A DNA stretch of 64,000 nt. Origin: Bacteroidales bacterium (GTDB lineage Bacteria; Bacteroidota; Bacteroidia; Bacteroidales; F082). Below the pieces are notes generated by a model. The model was not told the DNA's origin. It did no database searches and saw only the letters and a list, made by a program, of their open reading frames with translations. This document shows, piece by piece, positions 8,492 through 15,499 of the stretch (the stretch's first letter is position 1; every line of letters begins with the position of its first letter). The stretch is taken from positions 18,069 through 82,068 of the forward strand of contig JACFNF010000012.1 in assembly GCA_019454985.1 (NCBI GenBank). The letters are read 5' to 3'. The position numbers were made by a program, and so were the translations under genes.

Positions 8492-9162
8492 CGATTATTT
8501 GATTGTCCTAACTTGTTGATAATCACTGCGAGATTGGAATAAATGTGAGTATCCTGCACGATGATGTTTTCAGGGACTGAGATGGCAACCGGCGCAAAAT
8601 TCCAGATGGCTTTGATACCCCAAACCACCATGAGGTCGGCTATTGACTGTGCAACACCGGCCGGGGTGGTGATGATTCCTATATTGATATGCAACCTGGA
8701 AGCCAGATCCCGGAATTTTTCGAGGCTGAAAACCGGGACACCATGTATCTCAGTACCGATTTTTTTCTTATCGGTATCGAAAGCAGCCACAATTTTGAAG
8801 CCTGAATCGCGAAACCCGTTGTATTGGATAAGCGCACTGCCCAGATAGCCGGCTCCGACTAAAAAAGCTTCGTGTTTGCGGTTGTATCCCAAAAAATTCT
8901 CAATGGCATGAAGCAATTCTTCTGTCGAAAAGCCCACACGTGTACGCCCGGTGATACCCGTATAAGACATATCCTTCACCACCTGAGTTGAGTCCAGACG
9001 CAACATTCGGGCAATGGTGGTGGACGAAACAAAAGGTTCACCCTGTTCATGCAAGGCCTTCACAAAATGAAGATACTGCGGCATTCGCCTGATTGTTGGC
9101 TCAGGTACCGCTACACTTTTCGGCCGTTCAAGCTGTTCTATCTTTTCCATATCTTCTTTCAT
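8488..9162 (-). CDS. rex: Redox-sensing transcriptional repressor Rex (hydrogenase-operon copy)
   Basis: An N-terminal winged helix (~20-85, with LRLDSTQVVKDMSYTG) precedes a Rossmann domain with the NAD motif LVGAGYLGSAL and a C-terminal helix. Rex senses the NADH/NAD+ ratio and releases DNA when NADH is high, so it is a logical controller of an NADH-oxidising hydrogenase. The longest frame begins at a TTG (9195), but a TACTTTTG promoter box lies inside that extension, so I start at the ATG at 9162. The ATG at 9150, with a purine-rich AAAGAAG just before it, is equally good and gives 220 aa. The 3' end overlaps hydC by 4 bp. This is one of two Rex paralogues in the window. Confidence 0.92.
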   Translation of the reverse strand: MKEDMEKIEQLERPKSVAVPEPTIRRMPQYLHFVKALHEQGEPFVSSTTIARMLRLDSTQVVKDMSYTGITGRTRVGFSTEELLHAIENFLGYNRKHEAFLVGAGYLGSALIQYNGFRDSGFKIVAAFDTDKKKIGTEIHGVPVFSLEKFRDLASRLHINIGIITTPAGVAQSIADLMVVWGIKAIWNFAPVAISVPENIIVQDTHIYSNLAVIINKLGQSNNR

Positions 9163-9170
9163 TTTTTTTG

Positions 9171-9178
9171 CAAAAGTA
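9171..9178 (-). promoter_or_regulatory. -7 box of the rex-hydCBA operon
   Basis: On the minus strand this reads TACTTTTG, an exact match to the Bacteroidota TAnnTTTG element, followed by C and A8 before the ATG at 9162. No clear -33 TTTG lies 19 bp upstream. Transcription would start almost at the first ATG, so the leader is very short or absent. Confidence 0.6.
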
Positions 9179-9336
9179 TAAAGATTTTTTATCAATTAAC
9201 TCTTTTTTTCTTTATTTAAGTAAATTAAAATCTTTCTAAATTAGCTATAATTGAATTTTTGCAAAATGAATTATATGACTATTTAGCTGATTATCTGTTT
9301 TTTAAATTTTTATTTACCTGTTATTTTATTCACATT

Positions 9337-9352
9337 TGTTTATTAAATAACA
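9337..9352. promoter_or_regulatory. Candidate Rex operator upstream of rex-hyd
   Basis: TGTTTATTAAATAACA fits the Rex pattern TGT(T/G)-N8-(A/C)ACA, with matching outer half-sites. It lies ~160 bp upstream of the -7 box, farther than usual, in very AT-rich DNA, so chance is possible. Confidence 0.35.
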
Positions 9353-9469
9353 TATCTTTATACAGAATTTATTCGTTATTTTAAATGATTCTATTTAGCA
9401 AAGCGGCTGGTTTCAACAATTCCAACAAAGTTTTTCCAATGGTCACAGGTTGATTTCCGATGGGTGGCC

Positions 9470-9477
9470 TATCTTTG
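9470..9477 (+). promoter_or_regulatory. -7 box of the T9SS type B gene
   Basis: TATCTTTG (TAnnTTTG), with TTG at 9450-9452 as a possible -33 element 17 bp upstream. It lies 11 bp before the ATG at 9489, which rules out the longer TTG-started frame. Confidence 0.55.
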
Positions 9478-9488
9478 CAATAGAAAAA

Positions 9489-12098
9489 ATGGTATTACCG
9501 AATTTAGTATTCATGCTTTCCAAGCGTTTACTCGCCTTTATTCTGGTTTTGCTGCCTGTTGCCCGGCTGATGGCCACCCACCAACGTGCAGCCGAAATCA
9601 CCTATAAATGGATGCATGGCCTAACCTATGAGATCACGGTGACGATGTACACCTATACACCCAGTCCGGCCGACGATTCACGCACCACCTTACCGATATT
9701 GTGGGGGGACAACAGCAGCAGTGATATCCCCCGCATTGTATTTGATGCATTGCCCGACAACTATACCCTCAACATTTACCGGATGGAGCATACTTTTCCG
9801 GGTTCGGGAACTTACACCATCTCTGTTGAAGACCCCAACCGCAATTTTGGTGTCGTGAACATTCCAAACTCGGTAAATGTCCCAATGTATGTTGAAAGTC
9901 AGTTAGTTATTAATTCCTTTCTTGCACCAAACAACTCGGTTCAATTACTCAATGCTCCTATTGACCAGGGATGCGTCAACCGGTTGTTTGTTCACAATGC
10001 TTCGGCTTTTGATCCTGATGGCGACAGCCTGAGTTTCATGCTTGTGAATTGCCGTGGCGCACAGGGGCTCGAAATTCCAGGTTACACCCTGCCATTGGCA
10101 TCTACCGAGTTCACGATTGATCCTGTGAGCGGCGACCTGATATGGAACACGCCCGTTTTGCAAGGCGAATACAATGTTGCCTTTAGGGTAGAGGAATGGC
10201 GACAAGGTATCTTCATGGGAGCAGTGGTGCGCGATATGCAAATCCTGATTGGGGCGTGCAACAACAATCCGCCTGTGATCAGCCTCGAAAACAGCCATTG
10301 TGTGATTGCCGGCCAAAGTCTGAATTTTGACGTAACGGCAACAGACCCTGATAACAATAAGGTAACGCTTACGGCAAGCGGAGCACCGCTCGAGGTACAA
10401 AGCCCAGCCAGTGTGTTGCCCAACCCTGCCACCGGGACGCCAACAGCAAGTGCAACTTTCAACTGGAATACCGATTGTCGGCATATTCAAAAAGGGCTCT
10501 ATTCACTCCTGTTCAAAGCAAAGGATAATCATCCGGAGGTTAGCCTGACATCATTTGCCGTCACCAGCATCAAGGTTGTCGGGCCGCCGGTCGAAGATTT
10601 AACAGCACAAGCTTTGGGGAATGGGATCAACCTTAACTGGACTTATCAAAGCTGCCAAAATCTCATTGGTTTCCGTGTTTACCGAAAAACGGGGACATCA
10701 TCTTTTGTCCCCGGTGAATGTGAATCCGGACTTCCGGCTTCGAGTGGATTTGAATTTCTTGCACAGACAAACGGCCCTTCGACCATGAGTTTCAGAGACG
10801 ACAATCAAAACAACGGTCTTAGTCCCGGAATCAATTATTGTTATATTGTGACTGCGATTTTTGAAGGCGAAACCGAAGGTATGGCCTGTTTGCCGGCCTG
10901 CGCCAGCCTGCGCCGCGATCTGCCCGTGATGACTCATGTGAGCAACGACAGCCTTAACCTCATGGCCGGAAAGGTATTGCTGGCATGGGCTCCCCCATCC
11001 GAGTTGGACGAAAACCAACATCCCGGGCCATATCGTTATGAAGTTTACCGTAATGCTCCCGGGCAATCTTCTTTGGTTTATACCGGGTTTGGCCTGAACG
11101 ACACCCTCTGCCGTGACGAAACACTGAATCTCAACGAGCTTACAACTGATGCCATTTATCAGGTAAGGCTTCTCAACAACGATGGCGAGATTGGACGAAG
11201 TCGTCAAGCTTCATCCGTAAAGCTCACTGCCACGCCTTCCGACCGCTCAGTCGTCTTGCACTGGGAAGCCGATGTCCCCTGGACAAATTACAATACACAA
11301 ATATTCCGTAAAAACGACAACGGGTTCACCCTTATCGGCAACAGCACAACCAATAGTTTTACCGATTTTCAGCTGATCAACGGGCAACAATACACCTATT
11401 ATATTATGACGATCGGGAAGTTTGATGGAGATGGTTTTGTTCAGCCCATTCACAATTACTCACCCATTGTAAGCGCTGTCCCTGTTGACAATGTTCCACC
11501 CTGCCCGCCATCGCTCAGTGTCGAGACCGATTGTACCGACATCAGCAATACGCTTCTAATTACTCATCCTGCCGATTCATGTTTTAGCGATGCAACCACA
11601 TTGATGATTTACTTCAGCCCCGGAAGCAGAACCAACTTTAGTCTGCTGAGCAGCATTCCGGCTACAGAAGGCCAATACCTGCATCAAGGGCTCGAAAACG
11701 TTTTGGGCTGCTATTATGTCAAAGCAGTGGACGCAGAAGGCAATATTTCTGAAGCCTCAGAAACCGTTTGCATTGACTGGGATGCCTGTCCGGCATACGA
11801 ATTACCCAATGTGTTTACGCCCAACGGAGATTATATCAACGACACATTTATTCCGTTCGGTTACCCATCTTCAAATCCAAAATCAAATGTTGACCGTGTT
11901 GAGTTTCATGTTATTAATCGTTGGGGAAATATCGTTTTCAAAACCAATGATCCACTTATTAACTGGGATGGAAAAGATATGCGAAGCGGTATTGACTGTG
12001 CCGAAGGCACCTATTTTTATGTATGCAAAGTAGTGGTTCCCTCGCTCGACGGCCTGCGCGAACAGCGACTCCAAGGCAGCATCACAATTATCCGTTAA
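9489..12098 (+). CDS. Large secreted protein with gliding-motility (CHU_C, type B) T9SS C-terminal domain
   Basis: About 869 aa from the ATG at 9489. The start at 9513 (MLSKRLLAFILVLLPVARLMA) would begin exactly at the signal peptide. The body holds cadherin/PKD-like beta segments (DPDGDSLSF, DPDNNKVTL) and fibronectin type III-like repeats (~375-690). The last ~85 residues are the gliding-motility-associated C-terminal domain: LPNVFTPNGDYINDTFIP, then NRWGNIVFKT and NWDGKDMRSG...GTYFYVCKV. Such type B tags direct export and attachment by the type IX secretion system. No enzymatic motif is visible; an adhesin or structural surface role is likely. It stands alone between divergent promoters and hypA. 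Confidence 0.88.
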   Translation: MVLPNLVFMLSKRLLAFILVLLPVARLMATHQRAAEITYKWMHGLTYEITVTMYTYTPSPADDSRTTLPILWGDNSSSDIPRIVFDALPDNYTLNIYRMEHTFPGSGTYTISVEDPNRNFGVVNIPNSVNVPMYVESQLVINSFLAPNNSVQLLNAPIDQGCVNRLFVHNASAFDPDGDSLSFMLVNCRGAQGLEIPGYTLPLASTEFTIDPVSGDLIWNTPVLQGEYNVAFRVEEWRQGIFMGAVVRDMQILIGACNNNPPVISLENSHCVIAGQSLNFDVTATDPDNNKVTLTASGAPLEVQSPASVLPNPATGTPTASATFNWNTDCRHIQKGLYSLLFKAKDNHPEVSLTSFAVTSIKVVGPPVEDLTAQALGNGINLNWTYQSCQNLIGFRVYRKTGTSSFVPGECESGLPASSGFEFLAQTNGPSTMSFRDDNQNNGLSPGINYCYIVTAIFEGETEGMACLPACASLRRDLPVMTHVSNDSLNLMAGKVLLAWAPPSELDENQHPGPYRYEVYRNAPGQSSLVYTGFGLNDTLCRDETLNLNELTTDAIYQVRLLNNDGEIGRSRQASSVKLTATPSDRSVVLHWEADVPWTNYNTQIFRKNDNGFTLIGNSTTNSFTDFQLINGQQYTYYIMTIGKFDGDGFVQPIHNYSPIVSAVPVDNVPPCPPSLSVETDCTDISNTLLITHPADSCFSDATTLMIYFSPGSRTNFSLLSSIPATEGQYLHQGLENVLGCYYVKAVDAEGNISEASETVCIDWDACPAYELPNVFTPNGDYINDTFIPFGYPSSNPKSNVDRVEFHVINRWGNIVFKTNDPLINWDGKDMRSGIDCAEGTYFYVCKVVVPSLDGLREQRLQGSITIIR

Positions 12099-12193
12099 AC
12101 ATTTCATTAAAAACTGTTTCATCATCAATTGTTTTGGGAGTACCGCAACGATACTGGCCGAATTGAAAGGTTCCTACTGCGAAAAGATTTTCC

Positions 12194-12201
12194 TATTTTT
12201 G
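12194..12201 (+). promoter_or_regulatory. -7 box upstream of hypA-hypB
   Basis: TATTTTTG (TAnnTTTG), 23 bp before the chosen hypA ATG at 12225. There is no -33 TTTG at standard spacing. Confidence 0.45.
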
Positions 12202-12224
12202 TCATCGAGCTCAATATTAACACC

Positions 12225-12572
12225 ATGCACGAGTTGTCTATTGCGATTCATATAGCCGATATTATTGAAAATGAGGCTATTCAGGCGCAAGCCGAGAAAG
12301 TAACGAAAGTGGAACTCGAAATCGGAAGCATGTCGGGTGTTGAACCGGCAGCTTTGGAATTGGCTGTGCCAGAAGCTTTTAGAGGCACAATGATGGAGAA
12401 GGCAGAATTGGTTTATCACTATATTCCGGCATCAGCCGTTTGTCAAAGCTGCTGCCATGAATTTGACCCGACCTGGCATTTTAGCATTTGCCCTCATTGC
12501 AACAGTAGCGACACCTATTTTCTGAGAGGTAAAGAGCTCAATATCAAATCGTTCGACATCATTAAATCTTAA
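12225..12572 (+). CDS. hypA: Hydrogenase nickel incorporation protein HypA
   Basis: 115 aa, the normal HypA length. It starts with the invariant MHELSIA, whose His2 binds nickel, and has the zinc site CQSC (with CC) ... CPHC in its second half. The frame is open 32 codons upstream, but family length and the conserved N-terminus fix the start at 12225. HypA delivers Ni2+ with HypB to [NiFe]-hydrogenase (and in some bacteria urease). It is 10 bp before hypB. No [NiFe]-hydrogenase subunit and no hypCDEF lie in the window, so the client enzyme is elsewhere. Confidence 0.93.
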   Translation: MHELSIAIHIADIIENEAIQAQAEKVTKVELEIGSMSGVEPAALELAVPEAFRGTMMEKAELVYHYIPASAVCQSCCHEFDPTWHFSICPHCNSSDTYFLRGKELNIKSFDIIKS

Positions 12573-12582
12573 TCTTTTTATT

Positions 12583-13434
12583 ATGTGCGGAACTTGCGGT
12601 TGTGGTGAAGACGACCACATCACTTATCGAAAACCTTCTGACGAAGGACAAAATACCGGTCATGCTCCATTGATTCACCATCACACACATCCAACTGATA
12701 AGCAACATCTTACGCTTTATCATTCGCATGATTCGTCTCACGACCATCATCATCACCATCATCATCCACACGAGCAAAAATCCATTGCTATACAACGCAA
12801 CATCCTATCAAAGAACGATTTGGATGCGAACCGTAACCGTGGCTATTTCGATGCCTTAAACGTGACAAGTTTCAATTTAGTGAGTTCGCCCGGCTCAGGA
12901 AAAACGAGCATTTTGGAACGCACCATTCGCGAAAAAGGGGATGAACTCAACTGTTTCGTCATCGAAGGTGACCAACAGACTCTGAACGATGCCCGTCGCA
13001 TTGAAAAGGCCGGAGCACCGGTGATTCAGGTGAACACAGGCAACGGCTGTCATTTGGATGCGGTGATGGTTGGTAAGGCAGTAAAACAATTAGAGTTACC
13101 TCAAAACAGTACTCTTTTCATTGAAAATGTCGGCAATTTAGTGTGCCCCGCCCTTTTCGACCTTGGCGAAAAAATCCGGGTTGTGATTGTCAGCGTGACC
13201 GAAGGTGAAGACAAGCCGGCCAAATATCCAAATATGTTTGAAACTTCGCAGCTTTGTCTCATCAACAAGGCCGACCTCCTACCGTATTTGGATTTTGATT
13301 TGGATCTTTTTCTGGCTACCGCCCGAAAAGTTAATCCGCGCCTACAGTTTATCAGAATGAGCGCCAAAACCGGCGAAGGATTCGACGAATGGTATTCCTG
13401 GCTCAGCGAACAGCGAAAACCGACTATAGACTGA
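12583..13434 (+). CDS. hypB: Hydrogenase nickel incorporation GTPase HypB
   Basis: 283 aa. The N-terminus has the high-affinity nickel motif CGTCGC (C2, C5, C7), followed by a histidine-rich stretch (~25-65, including seven consecutive His), a likely Ni/Zn store. The GTPase domain has Walker A SSPGSGKTS, the switch segments ENVGNL and NKADLL (guanine specificity), and a metal-site segment GNGCHLDA. GTP hydrolysis drives nickel transfer with HypA, encoded just upstream. An antisense frame over the His-rich stretch is a shadow. Confidence 0.94.
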   Translation: MCGTCGCGEDDHITYRKPSDEGQNTGHAPLIHHHTHPTDKQHLTLYHSHDSSHDHHHHHHHPHEQKSIAIQRNILSKNDLDANRNRGYFDALNVTSFNLVSSPGSGKTSILERTIREKGDELNCFVIEGDQQTLNDARRIEKAGAPVIQVNTGNGCHLDAVMVGKAVKQLELPQNSTLFIENVGNLVCPALFDLGEKIRVVIVSVTEGEDKPAKYPNMFETSQLCLINKADLLPYLDFDLDLFLATARKVNPRLQFIRMSAKTGEGFDEWYSWLSEQRKPTID

Positions 13435-13521
13435 TTTTTTCGTCAAAAGGCTACCGAGAAACTTGCTTTATTGAAATTTCACAAGTCGGGAAAGAGGTTT
13501 TTTCATGAACTTTCTTAACAA

Positions 13522-13537
13522 TGTGAAAATAATAACA
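13522..13537. promoter_or_regulatory. Candidate Rex operator upstream of the second rex
   Basis: TGTGAAAATAATAACA, close to the Rex consensus TTGTGAA-N-TTCACAA/TTGTTAA-N4-TTAACAA. It lies just upstream of the -33 region of the second rex gene. A related half-site (TTGTGAAATT on the minus strand) lies at 13475-13484. The spacing and near identity with the site at 15303 support it. Confidence 0.5.
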
Positions 13538-13543
13538 AAAAAA

Positions 13544-13576
13544 CTTGCATTTGTTGTATTTGAGAGAGTAATTTTG
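13544..13576 (+). promoter_or_regulatory. Promoter of the second rex gene
   Basis: -7 TAATTTTG at 13569-13576 with CTTG at 13544-13547, 21 bp upstream, as -33 element. It lies upstream of the TTG (13581) of the longest frame and 32 bp before the ATG at 13608. Confidence 0.6.
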
Positions 13577-13607
13577 TCTTTTGAGAATTTTCCCCAAACC
13601 AAAACAA

Positions 13608-14249
13608 ATGCTTGAGTTAAAAAATTTACCCCACAAAACCATTGAGCGCCTCAGCCAATACCGCCGGGCATTACTGATTTGTCTCGAAAAAGGTCAGACA
13701 CATATTTATTCGCACGAAATTGCACGCATTCAACACATTACGGCTGTTCAGGTGCGGCGCGATCTGATGCTTATCGGCTATACCGGCACCCTTCGTAAAG
13801 GTTACAATGTAAAAGAATTGATTGACCTTATCGGCGAAATCATTGATTCACAGGAAGGCATCAATGTAGCCATTATTGGCATGGGGAACCTCGGAAGAGC
13901 GCTGATCAACTATTTTTCAGGCAAACGTTCGCATTTGAAAATCGTTGCCAGTTTCGACATCAATCCAGATAAGATTGGCAATACTATGTCGGGTGTTCCG
14001 TGTTTTTCGACCGAGGACATGGAAAAAGTGATTCGCGAAAAGAATATCAGGGTTGGGATCATGACCGTTCCGGCCGATTTTGCCACTCAAACAGCTGAAG
14101 CGTTGGTACAAGCCGGAATCAGAGGTATTCTCAATTACACACCCAAACCGGTGAACGTCCCAAAAGAGGTGTATCTGGAAGAATATGACATGATTACTTC
14201 TCTTGAAAAAGTGGCGTTCTACGTGAAAATCAATGAAGATAAGAAATAA
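13608..14249 (+). CDS. rex: Redox-sensing transcriptional repressor Rex (second paralogue)
   Basis: 213 aa from the ATG at 13608; the longer frame uses a TTG. The winged helix contains ITAVQVRRDLMLIGYTG, where Rex proteins carry the DNA-recognition helix. The Rossmann domain has VAIIGMGNLGRAL. It is clearly diverged from the Rex at 8488 (VGAGYLGSA, VVKDMSYTG), so it is not a recent duplicate. It follows hypB after 173 bp with its own promoter and converges on the carbamate kinase gene. A Rex-like palindrome sits just upstream of its promoter, suggesting autoregulation. The two paralogues may divide or share targets. Confidence 0.92.
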   Translation: MLELKNLPHKTIERLSQYRRALLICLEKGQTHIYSHEIARIQHITAVQVRRDLMLIGYTGTLRKGYNVKELIDLIGEIIDSQEGINVAIIGMGNLGRALINYFSGKRSHLKIVASFDINPDKIGNTMSGVPCFSTEDMEKVIREKNIRVGIMTVPADFATQTAEALVQAGIRGILNYTPKPVNVPKEVYLEEYDMITSLEKVAFYVKINEDKK

Positions 14250-14250
14250 A

Positions 14251-14274
14251 AAAGAGGCTTTCGCCTCTTTTTTT
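14251..14274. terminator. Bidirectional terminator between rex and carbamate kinase
   Basis: AAAGAGGC/GCCTCTTT stem (14251-14258 with 14263-14270), TTTC loop, T-run to 14274. A-richness on the other side lets it work for the convergent gene ending at 14280. Confidence 0.88.
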
Positions 14275-14279
14275 AGTTT

Positions 14280-15224
14280 TTAGATGATGGTGATCCGTGT
14301 CCCGGCTCCCTCAATTCCAAGCTGTGTGGATTCGGTGATAATGGCATCTTTGCCGCTTCGTTCCACAAAATTGATGGCTGCCTTGATTTTTGGAGCCATG
14401 CTACCTTCGCCAAACTGGCCTTCTTCAAGATAACGTTTGGCATCGGCAATGGTGAGTTTGTCCAGTGCTTTTTCCTGCGGTGTGTTGAAATTGATACACA
14501 CTTTTGGTACATCAGTCAGGATAAAAAACTTGTCGGCGCGGATTTGCGAGGCCAGTAACGAGCTGGCTAAGTCCTTATCAATCACTGCATCAATTCCCTG
14601 AAGCTTGTTTTGTTCAATATAGAAGCAAGGGATTCCGCCACCACCGACAGCGATGACGATATGTCCTTCGCGGGCAATTTTTTCAATGGTTTGGCGGTTG
14701 AAAATCACCAAAGGAGTGGGCGATGCCACCACTTTGCGCCAGCCACGTCCCCGGGCATCTTCTTTAAACACGGCTTTGGTCTCATTGCTGATTGCAGCTG
14801 CTTCGTCAGCCGTATAAAAAGGCCCGATAGGTTTGGTCGGATTCTGAAATGCCGGGTCGTCTTTATTCACCAATACCTGCGTGATGATTGAAATGATATC
14901 GCGATCCATATCCTTGGCCATCAATACATTGCGAAGCTGTTGTTCAATCACATACGCAATAAATCCCTGCGAATAAGCCACACTGATATCCAAAGGCATA
15001 TCGGGCAAACCATATAATTTGTGACCTGCTGTGTTGGCCAACAGAATATTGCCAACCTGCGGTCCATTGCCGTGCGTCACCACAAGGTTGTAATTCTGAT
15101 CAATCAGGCTGATCAGATTCGTACAGGCGGCATAGGCATTGGCTTCCTGTTCGTCAATCGTACCCTTTTCGTTGGCACGCAAAAGGGCATTGCCCCCAAA
15201 AGCTACTACTGCTAACTTCTTCAT
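14280..15224 (-). CDS. arcC: Carbamate kinase
   Basis: 314 aa, the typical length. It has the amino-acid-kinase fold with AFGGNALL at the N-terminus, THGNGPQVGN (substrate loop), AVGGGGIPC and DKDLASSLLA. It interconverts carbamoyl phosphate + ADP and ATP + NH3 + CO2. Family context is usually arginine deiminase or allantoin/oxamate breakdown, but no arcA/arcB or other partner is adjacent, so it is an orphan here. A -7 box (15266-15273) and a Rex-like palindrome (15303-15318) lie upstream. It may yield ATP in fermentation or supply carbamoyl phosphate; the sequence does not decide. Confidence 0.93.
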   Translation of the reverse strand: MKKLAVVAFGGNALLRANEKGTIDEQEANAYAACTNLISLIDQNYNLVVTHGNGPQVGNILLANTAGHKLYGLPDMPLDISVAYSQGFIAYVIEQQLRNVLMAKDMDRDIISIITQVLVNKDDPAFQNPTKPIGPFYTADEAAAISNETKAVFKEDARGRGWRKVVASPTPLVIFNRQTIEKIAREGHIVIAVGGGGIPCFYIEQNKLQGIDAVIDKDLASSLLASQIRADKFFILTDVPKVCINFNTPQEKALDKLTIADAKRYLEEGQFGEGSMAPKIKAAINFVERSGKDAIITESTQLGIEGAGTRITII

Positions 15225-15265
15225 TTATTTATCGTTTAAAAAATAATCTCTTATAAATTCCGAAA

Positions 15266-15273
15266 CAAATTTA
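15266..15273 (-). promoter_or_regulatory. -7 box of carbamate kinase
   Basis: TAAATTTG on the minus strand, 41 bp before the ATG at 15224. No TTTG at 19-bp spacing. Confidence 0.5.
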
Positions 15274-15302
15274 GACAAAAAACAAATCCCTAACGCATGA
15301 CG

Positions 15303-15318
15303 TGTTAAAATAATCACA
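15303..15318. promoter_or_regulatory. Candidate Rex operator upstream of carbamate kinase
   Basis: TGTTAAAATAATCACA: TGTT/CACA outer half-sites around the same AAAATAAT core as the site at 13522. It lies 30 bp upstream of the -7 box of the carbamate kinase gene, also 143 bp before the divergent glycosidase promoter. Confidence 0.45.
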
Positions 15319-15460
15319 ATGAAAAAAACAGCCAGGCAATTCAGAATACAGAACGGAATGTAAGTTACTTTGTGGTGAAAGGCTGTCACTCGGACATAAA
15401 TTATATGTTTGACGCATTTTTGATGTATTATGATTCGCGCTTTTGCTCGTATTCTTCCAG

Positions 15461-15468
15461 TAAATTTG
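15461..15468 (+). promoter_or_regulatory. -7 box of the GH5 gene
   Basis: TAAATTTG, 31 bp before the ATG at 15500; TTTG at 15442-15445 is 16 bp upstream, shorter than standard. Confidence 0.5.
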
Positions 15469-15499
15469 AAACTTGAACAAATTAAAACACGAAAGCGAT

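Larger units (their letters stand above)
9163..9488. other. AT-rich intergenic region between divergent rex and a T9SS gene
   Basis: About 326 bp, strongly AT-rich, with no convincing coding frame. It holds the rex-hyd promoter box (9171-9178, minus), a Rex-operator-like palindrome (9337-9352) and the promoter of the rightward gene (9470-9477). I see no RNA gene. Confidence 0.7.

Noticed and set aside
12721..12780. Tandem CAT/CAC triplets
   Set aside because: Looks like a microsatellite, but it encodes the nickel-binding His stretch of HypB.
12562..12795. Methionine/valine-rich small frame on the minus strand
   Set aside because: It is the complement of the histidine-rich codons of hypB.
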